DNA from: Cynocephalus volans
Lineage: Eukaryota > Chordata > Mammalia > Dermoptera > Cynocephalidae
Assembly: GCF_027409185.1 (NCBI RefSeq)
Contig: NC_084462.1
Location: 162,133,490 to 162,197,489, forward strand
Direction of reading: 5' to 3'
Length of the DNA: 64,000 nucleotides
A program made the translations under genes and the position numbers. Under the pieces are notes generated by a model. The model worked only from the letters and a program-made list of their open reading frames with translations, was not told where the DNA came from and ran no database searches. Shown here in pieces: positions 22,504-32,169 of this stretch. The number at the start of each line of letters is the position of its first letter. The stretch's first letter is position 1.

Positions 22504-22517
22504 AAAAAAAAAAAAAA
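22504..22517. repeat. Extra A-tract at the L1 5' junction
   Basis: A run of 14-15 A lies between the L1 5' end (CCATCTTGG on the plus strand) and the right TSD. The left TSD has no such run beside it, so these bases are not part of the duplicated target. Confidence 0.8.
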
Positions 22518-22534
22518 ATTATTCTGCTCTTTCT
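22518..22534. repeat. 17-bp target-site duplication, right copy
   Basis: Identical to 14,831-14,847. Confidence 0.85.
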
Positions 22535-22734
22535 AAGTAACAGACCCCTGATTTATTAAGAGCAGAAACATACCCATCCAAAAGTCTGCATTTCCCAGTC
22601 TCCTTTGCAGATAGGTATGTCCATATAACTAGGTTCTGGCCAATAAGAGGTGTGTGGAAGGGTTATGTGATTACTTCTCTCACGGACCTCAAAAAGGAGA
22701 GTGTGAGAGATTTAGTTAATGATAGTCTAGAGGG

Positions 22735-23510
22735 AGCACAATCCACATATGATACACCAATTCCAATTTTAGGGGGTTCACAAACCATTCTTAGGTTTGA
22801 CAATTCCCTAGAGGGACTCATAGAACTCAGAGGAAAGCTGTTATACTCGTGGTTTATTGCAAGATAAGGACACATTGAAACTAGTCAAGATAAGAGATGC
22901 ATAGGCAGAGTCTAGGAATGTCCAAACACTGAGGTTCTGGTTGTTCACATGCCATAAAGTTGTGGATGGCATTTACTTCTCCTGGCCATGCTGTGTGACA
23001 AGACACATGGAGTACTGAATGAGTATTAAATGGAGCCTTGAATCCAGAGTTTTTACTGGGCTTCATTACATATTGCCTGTGTGGCTGACCTGTAGTCTCT
23101 GGCCCCTCCTGGAGGTTGGGCTAATGCCTATAGTCTCCATTTCCTCTGAAAGTCAGTACTGATACCATGTGGCCTACATCACAAATCACATCGTTAGACT
23201 GTCCAGTGGCCAAAGCCTCCAGGCAAACAAAGACAGGCCTATCATGCAGAGGATTCCAGGGATCAAGAGATCACAATCGAGTAGCCGAGGACAAAGGCCA
23301 GACCTCTCTTCTGGGGAGGTTAGTTCTTCACTGCGCAGAGGGTCAGGACTTTCTTCCTCTGTTGCCTCATCCTGCTGCCCAGAACACCAATTTGATGGGT
23401 GAAGCTCTTGTAGCCATCGTCATGGAGAAAATAAAAAAAAACCGCATCCTGGCATTGTTGGAATGGTGTCTGAGAAGAAACCTGGCTCTCTGATAACTTC
23501 ATGTGGCTGA
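22735..23510 (-). mobile_element. ERVL-type LTR (MLT2-like)
   Basis: Reverse-orientation ERVL LTR wording is visible: TTTGACAATTCCCTAGAGGG, ACTCATAGAACTCAG, CTGTTATACTCGTGGTTTAT, GGCAGAGTCTAGGAATGTCC, GAGTTTTTACTGGGCTTCAT. I place it near the MLT2 group from memory. The small frames inside are not genes. The preceding 22,540-22,730 is repeat-like (TTTCCCAGTCTCCTTTGCAG, TTCTGGCCAATAAGAGG) but unassigned. Confidence 0.6.
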
Positions 23511-23519
23511 AGACATCCA

Positions 23520-24840
23520 CCAACATGGACTTTTTTATACAAGTGAGAAATACAAATCTATCTTGCAGTCATTAGATATACTCCTAACTTTCCAATTCAG
23601 AAAAATAATGCCTACTCTTTTGCTTTAAAAATGTCCTTATTCGATAAAAACAATCTCGAAAATTGTAAAAGACATGTGATTCCAATTTTCAACCTCAAAA
23701 TACACATTGTTGCGGAGTGTTTTCATTTCATTTGGACTTTCTTGTGAAGGCAAGAGTTCTCTCTGTGCTCAGTGTTTTTTTTTGCCTTTTTCGTGACCGG
23801 CACTCAGCCAGGCCGGTCCTATATAGGATCCGAACCCGCGGCAGGAGCGTCACCGCGTTCCGAGCACTGCACTCTCCCGAGTGCGCCACAGGCTCGGCCC
23901 AATTGTGCTCAGTGTTTGAGAGGCTTCCAACTTTGGTCAGAGTGCTAATGTCCATTTGTACTGAGAACATATGTAAGTGCTTTAGGCAGGTTTAGTACTG
24001 GGAGTTTTTACTTTTATACCGAGACTAACACTTCCCATAGTCTTATTCACTATGTACTTAAACATAGTGGCTCCCCTCTCCTTCTCATTCATTTCAAGGG
24101 GAATCTTCTAGTGACAGGTGGCAATCGTTATCTCTATAGTCACCTTTTAGTTGTGCTTGTGCCCTCTGTCCCCATCCAACTGTGTCTTTTCCCCACTATC
24201 ACTCATAAAACAGAGTTATAATAGCCATAATTCTCTTGAAATCAGTCAATTGCTGCAGTTAACAAATGGTTTATTAGAGTGTTAACCTCCATTAGCTAGC
24301 GGCGAGGTTATTAGCTGCCTCTGATAACCATTTCTCAAAGTTTATGACTTAAATAATAACTTAGACAATGACTTTGATGCTTTTATCTGGATTGAAATAA
24401 AGTTTCCTAAGAACTTGGAATTCAGGGATAAAATGAGGGATATTCGTTAAAAATATCTGTGGACTTGGGTACCCCATTTTGTTTTAGGGCCCTAGTGTTT
24501 GTTTAGAAACTCCAAGCAAAGATGAGATAACAAAAATGAGTTACAGACTCTAACTATCATGTTCCAAGAAAGCATTCTCAATGACAACATGCATTTGTCT
24601 TCTGTGGTTTGGGGTATGTAGATCAGTTACACATTTTCCTTTTACCTTCTAATTTCTTGTCCTGGAAATACCAGCAGTTTTAACATAAACTATGTAGTCT
24701 CAATGTTTTGTGACTTATTCATTGCTAAGCATTTGTACGCTACCTGTACTTAGTTCTCCGTGGTAAGAAGGAAATTCTCTTAAGAATAAAGACAGCTGTT
24801 ACTGCTAATCTCTTTTTGGCATCTCTAGTGATTCAGGATA
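23520..24840. other. Unassigned DNA apart from one SINE
   Basis: Outside the SINE at 23,778-23,903, nothing is recognised in either strand. Confidence 0.35.
23764..23917 (-). mobile_element. tRNA-Ile-derived SINE with 14-bp TSD
   Basis: TGTGCTCAGTGTTT is duplicated at 23,764-23,777 and 23,904-23,917. Between them on the minus strand is a GGCCGAGCC...GCACTCGGGAGAGTGCAG head, a box-B-like GGGTTCGGATCC and TATATAGGACCGGCC. The second monomer is shortened to CTGAGTGCCGGTCACG, followed by a poor A-rich tail. It belongs to the same family as the full dimer at 55,271 but has an internal deletion. Confidence 0.8.
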
Positions 24841-24846
24841 TGCCAT

Positions 24847-25314
24847 TGTATTAGTCTGTTTCTACCATTTATAAGAGAATACCTGAAACTGGATAATGCA
24901 TAAAGAAAAAAAAGGTTTATTTTTTACAGTTTTGGAGGCTGGGAAGTCCATGGTTCAGGGGGCATAGCTGGTGAGGCCCTTCTTCTGGATGGGGACTCTG
25001 TACAGGGTCCTATGGCTACACAGGCAATTACATGGTGAGGATGGCAAAAGCTCTTTAATGTGGTCACTTTCTCTCCTTCTAAAGACACAAGTACCACTCC
25101 CGTGACAACTCACTAAACCTTTAACCCATTATTCCATGAATGGATTAGCCCATTCACAAGGGCATAGTCATCATGATCCAAAAACGATCCTCACATGATC
25201 CTCCTAAAGGACCCACCTATCAACACTGGTATAATCTGATTTCCTGCCCTCTTTACACTGTCACAATGGGGATCAAACTTCAGTGACTTTTGGGGGTACA
25301 CTCAGTCCACAGCA
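24847..25314 (-). mobile_element. MaLR-type LTR
   Basis: The plus strand starts TGTATTAGTCTGTTTCTACC and ends GTACACTCAGTCCACAGCA. Internal wording includes AGGTTTATTTTTTACAGTTT, GGCTGGGAAGTCCATGGTTC and AATGGATTAGCCCATTCAC. This is a reverse-orientation MaLR (MST/MLT1 class) solo LTR. Confidence 0.65.
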
Positions 25315-25319
25315 GTCAT

Positions 25320-26160
25320 GAAAAGAACCATGAGATTCACAGGTTTGATCACACCACACCAGTGCTCATAAATTTTACCAGTACTCAATTACCTACAGAA
25401 TAAAGATGTTATTGGTAGAGAAGGTGGTGGGTTTGGGTTGAGAAACGTGGAGTGCCAGTTTCTCTATCTGTAAGGAGGGTATCACAATATTCATATTTTT
25501 ATTCCTAGATTTTTTGAGAATGAAATCAGATAGCATCTATGAAGACAGCACCTGTGAAGCATTATGAATGGGATTAAAGATTAAAATGCCACTTGTATTT
25601 CCATATTGCTAATATGCCTAGAAATTAATGTTTTAGACCAGAGAAATACGTGTTTCCTCATTACATTCCCTCAATTGGTCATGTAGATACTTTAAACTAT
25701 ACAAATTTGCCACAGGACTATTAAAGCTGTTTTCGCTTTGAAAGTAGACTGCAACCAGTTTTGTTTTGGTTGACTTGGCTCTTGCAAAAATGTGTTCATG
25801 AAAGGGGAACCATGAATCATTTCTTGTTCACCTCTGTAGCTACTCTGCCTGGCACTGTGCCTATCACTCAGTAATTTTTGAATAAATAGCTGCAAATTCC
25901 TCAAATATACCTGATAAAAACTAATCTCTCTCATTTGTGATCCCTGTGATTACATCTTCATAAAGTAGATTTCTTTTTTTACATTTTGTCTTATATTAGC
26001 TCTTTACACTTCTGCCTACTCTGCTAATTTATAGGATTATTAGGAGCATAGACAGAGTCTGTTTCTCTGTGTATCTCTCACAATATCTAACATCAGCTTT
26101 GTCTACAGTGTAGCATTTCCCAGAGGGTGTTTTGTTACAGGCTAACACAATAGGATGTTT
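25320..26160. other. Unassigned non-coding DNA
   Basis: A weak L2-like phrase (GATCACACCACACCAGTGCT to CAGAATAAAGATG) lies at 25,345-25,410. Nothing else is recognised. Confidence 0.3.
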
Positions 26161-26162
26161 TT

Positions 26163-26710
26163 TTCGTTTCTTATTGCTCCTGGAGCAAATTACCACAAAT
26201 TTGGTGGCTTAAAGCAAAAATTTATAGCTTTGGAAGTCAGAAGTCCCAAATCAGTCTTACTGTGCTAAACAAAGTCAAGGTGTCAGGATGGCTGGTTTCT
26301 TTGGAGACTCTCTGGGAGAATCGTTTTTTTTTTTTTTTTTTTCCCCTTCTTTCAGCTTCTAGAGACTGCCTTCATTCCTTGGCTTGTGGTCTCTTCCTCC
26401 ATCTTCAAAGCCAGCAGTATAACATCTTCAAATCTCTCTCTGCTTCCATCATGACATTGCCTTCTCTCTGCTTCTGAACCTCTTGCCTCACTCAGGGACC
26501 CTTACTAGGGCTGGCTGGTTAGCTCAGTTGGTTAGAGCGTGATGTTGATTAAATTGGACCTACTGAGTTAATCTCAGGTAATCTCTACATTTTAGGAGTC
26601 TTAATGTAATCACATCTGTGAAGTCCCTTTTGTCAATAAGATAAAATATTCAAAAATTCTGGGGATTAGAATGTGGGCATCTTTGGGGTGCCATTGTTCA
26701 GTCTATCACA
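26163..26710 (-). mobile_element. MaLR LTR (MLT1-like) with insertions
   Basis: Starts near TTTCTTATTGCTCCTGGAGC with AAATTTGGTGGCTTAAAGC and ends TTGTTCAGTCTATCACA, the reverse of an MLT1-class LTR. It contains a T-tract (26,325-26,342) and a short tRNA-Ile-like fragment at 26,508-26,549. Confidence 0.6.
26508..26549 (+). repeat. tRNA-Ile-like 5'-half fragment
   Basis: GGTTAGCTCAGTTGGTTAGA with GCGTGATGTTGAT matches the D-arm and anticodon-arm 5' side of tRNA-Ile. The match stops abruptly at about 26,549, with no box B and no A-rich tail, so it is neither a full tRNA gene nor a full SINE. Confidence 0.6.
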
Positions 26711-27438
26711 GATGTTACAAAGCGACTAAAAGGATTCCATAGTCAGATAAGCCTGGGAAATATTTGGTATAAATAACATGAACATGTGACTTTTAATGCA
26801 GAATTTTTCTGAGCGTTTATTATAACTAGCATATATTATTACTTTTCCATTAAAACAACATAGAACATAATATTTTCTAAACTTTGAAGTAATGGACATC
26901 TCTCTCCCACCCTCAATAAGTGTTTAATGGACTAGAATTTTTGGTAAATGCATGGGGGAGGGTGTGGGGAGGAAATTGAGAAACTTTTATCACTTTCCAT
27001 TACTTATGGACAGAATTAAAATATTTGAGTGATGAAATTGCTAAAAGAGCCTCAATTCCTTTGACTGTGGGTATGCCTGATTAATCAAACTTTAATTTAT
27101 TACTTGCTAGTTTTCTGACCAAAGTGTCCTTTTTCAAAAAGTATGATTCCTTCCAGTTTTAGCTCTGACATGTAAAGAGGTTAGAAGTTGTCACTCCCAT
27201 CCCTACAACAAGGGAAAGCTGGACAAACTGAACAATCATTTACTTTGCTTGAACCCATCAGAGAACTGAGGCTTCAGGGTAAGCCACTACCCTGAAATCT
27301 TGATGAATAGTTATGGTAACTGAGATCTGCTTAACTGGAACAGAAGCCGCTGGAGTCATAAACTCCTAGAAATACTTAGATGAAAATTTTGACAAATTAT
27401 TGAAGGCTGAGTGTGGACTAGCTAGGAGTGAGGTCCGG

Positions 27439-27440
<2 letters not shown>

Positions 27441-27480
<40 letters not shown>
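27441..27480. repeat. (GT)n microsatellite
   Basis: Twenty uninterrupted GT units. Confidence 0.95.
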
Positions 27481-27482
<2 letters not shown>

Positions 27483-28004
27483 TGTGTACTTTCCTGGGAT
27501 TTTCCTCCAGGAATCCCACTACGTTCACTAGTAAGGATCCAAGATAGATCCTCTCATGACCCTGACAGGAAGAGGGGGAAAGTAACCATTGTGAAATATA
27601 CCCTGAGACTTCCCCTTAACATAGGCACATTCTGCAGGAGAAAGTATTTTTCAGGCTGCAATTCTGGAAACTTATCCTAACAGGAGAAATGAAAATCTTC
27701 TCTATTCCCTGGAACACCTTTCATCCTTTCTGTCTTACCTAAATGGGGAACAAAAAATATAGTCAACAGGAAACGAGGTTTGAGGAAATAGATTGGGAAT
27801 GCTGCAGCCAGTGAAGGGAGTGGGAAGTGGGGGAAGAAAGATGTGCCACTGGGGAAGTGATAAAAACACTTGTGAAGGCTACAGCCTGTGACACAGCCCT
27901 CCTAAAAATGGAGATGTAATTTAAACATTATAGATCAATCCTCTTCCCTCACACCCTAACACCAAAAGCCTCCAGTGTAATAACAGTGATTATAGCCGAA
28001 AATA

Positions 28005-28089
28005 CGAGGGTACTTTAAAAAGTTTATGGAAACATAAAATTAAAAGATAATACAAATCTTTTAATAAACTTTTTGAAGTACTTCATGCG
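28005..28089. mobile_element. Mariner-like palindromic MITE
   Basis: An ~85-bp element flanked by TA (28,003-28,004 and 28,090-28,091). GTACTTTAAAAAGTTTATGG on the left pairs with AATAAACTTTTTGAAGTAC on the right as a terminal inverted repeat. A second, interrupted copy is at 35,552-36,706. Confidence 0.75.
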
Positions 28090-28567
28090 TAGAGAAGTCC
28101 CAGAGGCAAGAGGAAAGACAAAAGCAGGACATTAAAGGAATTTGGTGCTTATAGCAAACATTAAACACAACCCAACTCCTAACCACATTAACATAAATCC
28201 TCATACTAGTGACCTATTTAAATCTTCAGTACCTGTTACTTGATACTATATCTCCAGCTTTCAGCCAAAAAATTACAGAATAAGCCAAAAGGCGTCTGTA
28301 GAGAAAACAATTATCAAAACTAGACTCAGATGTGGCACAGATGCTGGAATTATCAGGGTATTTAAAATTACTATGATTAATACATTAAGGGCTCTAATGA
28401 AAAAGGTAGATGATATGCAAATACAGATAGGCAATGTAAGCAGAGAGATGAAAACTATAAGAAAGAATCAAAAGGAAATTTTAGAAATCAAAAACACAGT
28501 GACAGAAATGAAGAATGCCTTTGGGGAGCTCATCGGTAGACTTGACACAGCCAAGGGAAAGAAAACA

Positions 28568-29491
28568 TTAGTGAACTTGGCTGCTTCTCCAAGAGAACAC
28601 CAAATGAGAGATGATGCATGTACAGCAGAGGGCCCCACGGGCCCTGGAATGAGAGTCTGTGGGTTTCTGCAGGGGCTTCAGCATCTGCATCAGAGCTGGG
28701 GCGGGAGCCCCGGAACTTCAGAAGGCAAAGCAGAGGATAGGCAATGGATCCCCATCACCAAGCTGGGCCTGGTCAGGGACATGAAGATCAAGTCCCTGGA
28801 GGAGATTTGTCACTTCTCCCTCCCCATCAAGGAGTCTGAGATCATTGACTTCTTGGGGGCATCACTCAAGGATGAAGCTTTATAGATTATGCCAGTGCAA
28901 AAGCAGACCTGTGCTGGCCAATGGACCAGGTTCAAGGTGTTTGTCTCCACTGAGGACTACAATGGTCATGTTGGCCTCCAAGGAGGTAACCATCACCACC
29001 TGGGTGGCCATCGTCTAGGCCAAACTCTTTACTGTCCCCATATGGAAAGGCAACTGGGGGAGCAAAACTGGCAAGCTCCACAGTGTCCTTTGCTAGGTGA
29101 CAGGCTGCTGTGGCTCTGTGCTGGTGGCTTCAGTCCTGCCCCAGAGGCACTGGTATTGTCTTGCCCTTGTACTTGAGAAGCTGCTGCTGATGGCTGGTAT
29201 TGATGACTGCTTCACCTCAGCCAGGGGCTGCACTGGTGCCCTGGGCAACTTCTCCAAGGCCATCTTTGATAACATCTCCAAGACCTATCTGACCCCTGAC
29301 CTCTGGAAAAAACTATGTTCACCAAGTCTCCCTATCAGGAGTTCACTGGCCATCTTGTAAAAACCCACACCAGAGTCTCTGTGCAGAGGACCCAGGCTCC
29401 AGCTGTGGCTATGACATAGGGTTTTTATACAAAAAGTAAATAAATAAATAGAGTGAGTTAATTAAGCCTGTAAAAAAAGTTAGCAAAGTTG
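28568..29491 (+). pseudogene. RPS2: RPS2 processed pseudogene
   Basis: This is an intronless copy of the small-subunit ribosomal protein uS5 (RPS2). The start codon region is at 28,604 ([15 protein letters not shown] for the family's MADDAGAAGGPGGPG). The conserved core [39 protein letters not shown] and [17 protein letters not shown] follows. The 3' end reads [20 protein letters not shown], then the 3' UTR phrase TAGGGTTTTTATACAAAAAG and a short A tail. Defects: most of the N-terminal RGG region is missing, an in-frame TAG after DEAL (about 28,883), and frameshifts and deletions in the central part. An imperfect 12-bp TSD (TTAGTGAACTTG at 28,568-28,579; TTAGCAAAGTTG at 29,480-29,491) marks L1-mediated retroposition into the ancient LINE. 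Confidence 0.9.
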
Positions 29492-30134
29492 AAGATAGTC
29501 AATAGAATTTATGAAGCTGAAATGCAAATTAAAAAAAACAGTGAAAAAAACTGTGAGATGATGTCAAATGGCGTAATACACACATAATTAGAATACTATA
29601 AGGAAGAGAGAACAGAGTAGAAGTATTTGAAATGACAACTGCTGACAATTTTCCAAAATTAATGACAGATATCAATTCACAAATCCAGGAAGTTCAGAGA
29701 ACACCAAGCAGAATAAATTCCATCCCCCTACCCCCCCCCATCTAGGTGTATCATATCAAACTGCAAAAAGTCAAGGACCAAAAGAAAATCTTGAAGGATG
29801 CTGCAGGAAATCAACCACATACCTATAGAGGAACAAAGATAAAATTTACAGCAGACTTCTCATCAGAAACCATGCAAGAAAAAAGGGAGTGCAGTACAAT
29901 TTGTAAAGTGTTGTAAGAAACAAAACAAAACAAAACTAAGAATTCTATATCCAACAATATTATTCTTCAAAATGAAATAGAAATAAAGACTTTCTCAGAC
30001 AAACAAAAGTTAAGGGAATTCATTACTTGCAGACCTGCCCTACAAGAGTTGTTTTAAATAGTTCTCAGGCAAAAGAAAAATTATATAGGTCAATAAATTG
30101 GATCTGCATAAAGAAAGTATAGAGGAGGAAAAAC

Positions 30135-30825
30135 TTTTCCTCTACCTTCTTATTTTCTGTAAACGAGGCCTGTGAATTAAAGTGACAGAGGACAGATCAA
30201 CAGGAGGAAAAAAACCCCAGTTTTATTTACATGTGCAATGTGTATACATGTGGGAGAACTTAGTGATAAGTACCTCAAAGGGATGTTTAGAATTTGGGGT
30301 TTATATGCTACCTTAATAGGAAAAGGGGAGGAGGAAGAAAGGCACTTATGGGAACATAAATATTTGAAAAAAAAAAAAAAAAAAGAATTTCAGAAGAACA
30401 AACAGGAAATAAGAAAGTTTGTAATGGTTTGTCTATACAGGCGTAAGTGGTCTTTCTATCCTTCCAGGGCATAAAACTCCCCTGGAGAAGGAATTTGGGG
30501 TAGGTTTTATTCGTGTTCTCCCATTTGGGGGTAGATCTGCCCTGAAGAGGAATTTAGATCAGCTTTGTTTCCCAGAAGTTGCTGCTTTTAGTCAAATAAA
30601 GGACACACCAAGAAGGCTTTCTTCTGCATCTGTTGAACCTCAGACGTCTTCAGCTTTAATCCGTATGTCAGATTAAATATATATGGCATATAATACATAT
30701 GCCAAAGATACATATTTTGGGTTGGCATATTCTGATCTCCTTCAAGAGTATCAGAGCAAGAATAAATGAAAGTAAAATGAAATTTTTTACTTTTCTTGTT
30801 CTTAATTAATCTAAAGGTAACTATC
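30135..30825. other. Unclassified, possibly LTR-derived segment
   Basis: This interrupts the ancient LINE. It contains an A-tract (30,367-30,382) and phrases such as GAATTAAAGTGACAGAGGAC and AAACTCCCCTGGAGAAGGAA that look LTR-like. I cannot assign a family or see termini. Confidence 0.25.
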
Positions 30826-31381
30826 AAATTATACCATACGACCCAGCTATCCCACTGTTGGGAATATACCCAGAGGAATGGATATCATCAAGTCGAAGGT
30901 ATACCTGTTTCCCAATGTTTATCGCAGCACTCTTTACAATAGCCAAGAGTTGGAACCAGCCCAAATGCCCATCATCGGATGAGTGGATACGGAAAATGTG
31001 GTACATCTACACAATGGAATACTACTCAGCTATAAAAACGAATGAAATACTGCCATTTGCAACAACATGGATGGACCTTGAGAGAATTATATTAAGTGAA
31101 ACAAGTCAGGCACAGAAAGAGAAATACCACATGTTCTCACTTATTGGTGGGAGCTAAAAATTAATATATAAATTCACACAAACACACACACACACACACA
31201 AACCGGGGGGGGGGGGGAAGAAGATATAACAACCACAATTATTTGAAGTTGATACGACAAGCAAACAGAAAGGACATTGTTGGGGGGGAGGGGGGAGGGA
31301 GAAGGGAGGGAGGTTTTGGTGATGGGGAGCAATAATCAGCCACAATGTATATCGACAAAATAAAATTAAAAAAAATTATAC
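30826..31381 (+). mobile_element. Young L1, 5'-truncated 3' end
   Basis: AAATTATAC is duplicated at 30,826-30,834 and 31,373-31,381. The body holds the last ~100 codons of ORF2 (open from 30,858 to 31,157, ending FSLIGGS) and the 3' UTR with a CA run (31,180-31,200), G13 (31,205-31,217), a polypurine block (31,282-31,313) and a short A-rich tail. It closely matches the 3' end of the 15-22 kb L1, in opposite orientation. Confidence 0.9.
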
Positions 31382-31959
31382 ATTGTTATAATGTATTGAT
31401 TGATTATAGCATATGGATATGTAAAATGAAAGAAAGCAATGTCACAAGGATGGGAAGAAGGTGTCAGGAATACTCTCTTATAAGGTACCTATACTGCATG
31501 TGAAGCAGCAGAGTGTTATTTGAAGGTTTATTGAGGTAATTTGAAAATGTATATTGTAAATTCTATAGTAACTGCTGAAAAAATGTGAAAAATACTTATA
31601 AATGATACCCCAAGAGATGAAATATGATAGAATTATTGAAAATGCTCTATTAAAACCAGATAAAGCAGAAGAAGAGGGAAAAAGAATCAGAGAAGAAATG
31701 TAACAAGTAGAAAACAGTTAAACGAAGATGGTATGTATCACTCCAACTTTATCCATAATCACTTTAAGTATGGATGGTTTAAATGCACCAGTTAAAAGTC
31801 TGAGATTCTCAGAGTGGATAAAAAGATAAGACCAAATTGTATGTTGTCTCTGAGAAATCCACATTAATTGTAAGGATTTGTATAAGTTAAAAGTAAAGAG
31901 ATGGAGAAAGATATACCGTGCTCACACTAATCAAAAAATGATGATTATTTTGATCTTTG

Positions 31960-32160
31960 GAATCCGTAAACTCAGTATGGATTCCAGTTCTATCACAGAA
32001 TGAACATAGGCAAGTTACTTAACTTCTCTATGCCTCAACTTTAAAATGCAGACAAAAACACCTCTTAGGATTGCTGTGAGGTGGATGATTAATGCATGTA
32101 GCATGTCCAGCATCATACCTGATATACGATAGGTGCATAGAATAGCATCTATTTTTCCTC
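31960..32160 (+). repeat. MIR SINE
   Basis: GGATTCCAGTTCTATCAC, GGCAAGTTACTTAACTTCTC, CCTCAACTTTAAAATG, AGGATTGCTGTGAGGTGGAT and GATACGATAGGTGC-like wording follow MIR. Confidence 0.7.
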
Positions 32161-32169
32161 TGGCTTCTC

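Larger units (their letters stand above)
14848..22517 (-). mobile_element. Young near-full-length L1 with 3' transduction
   Basis: The minus-strand L1 runs from its CCAAGATGGCGG 5' end (about 22,503) to its A-rich 3' tail (about 15,722). It has a ~1.5 kb GC-rich 5' UTR, ORF1, a ~187-bp spacer, ORF2, and a 3' UTR with a GT run and polypyrimidine tracts. The L1 tail is followed by about 0.87 kb of non-L1 sequence. That stretch ends in an AATAAA signal and a short poly(A), and then the left TSD. The whole block is bounded by a perfect 17-bp TSD, so the downstream DNA moved with the L1. ORF1 is intact. ORF2 has two nonsense codons and a frameshift, so this copy should not be autonomous. Confidence 0.85.
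27170..31955 (+). mobile_element. Ancient HAL1/L1M-like LINE, interrupted
   Basis: The HAL1/L1M-like order is readable across several insertions. A 5' part (CCCATCCCTACAACAAGGG, TGGACAAACTGAACAATC) begins near 27,170. ORF1-like wording with heptads ([20 protein letters not shown]) follows at about 28,370-28,567. ORF1 3' wording is at 29,492-30,130 (AATTTTCCAAAATTAATGAC, TTTCTCAGACAAACAAAAG). ORF2-start-like wording follows at 31,730-31,955. Interruptions are a GT microsatellite, a mariner MITE, an RPS2 pseudogene, an LTR-like segment and a young L1 3' end. All frames are dead. Whether it is HAL1 or an L1M is uncertain. Confidence 0.6.

Noticed and set aside
26508..26549. Functional tRNA-Ile gene
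   Set aside because: Only the 5' half is present. The T-arm, box B and acceptor 3' side are missing.
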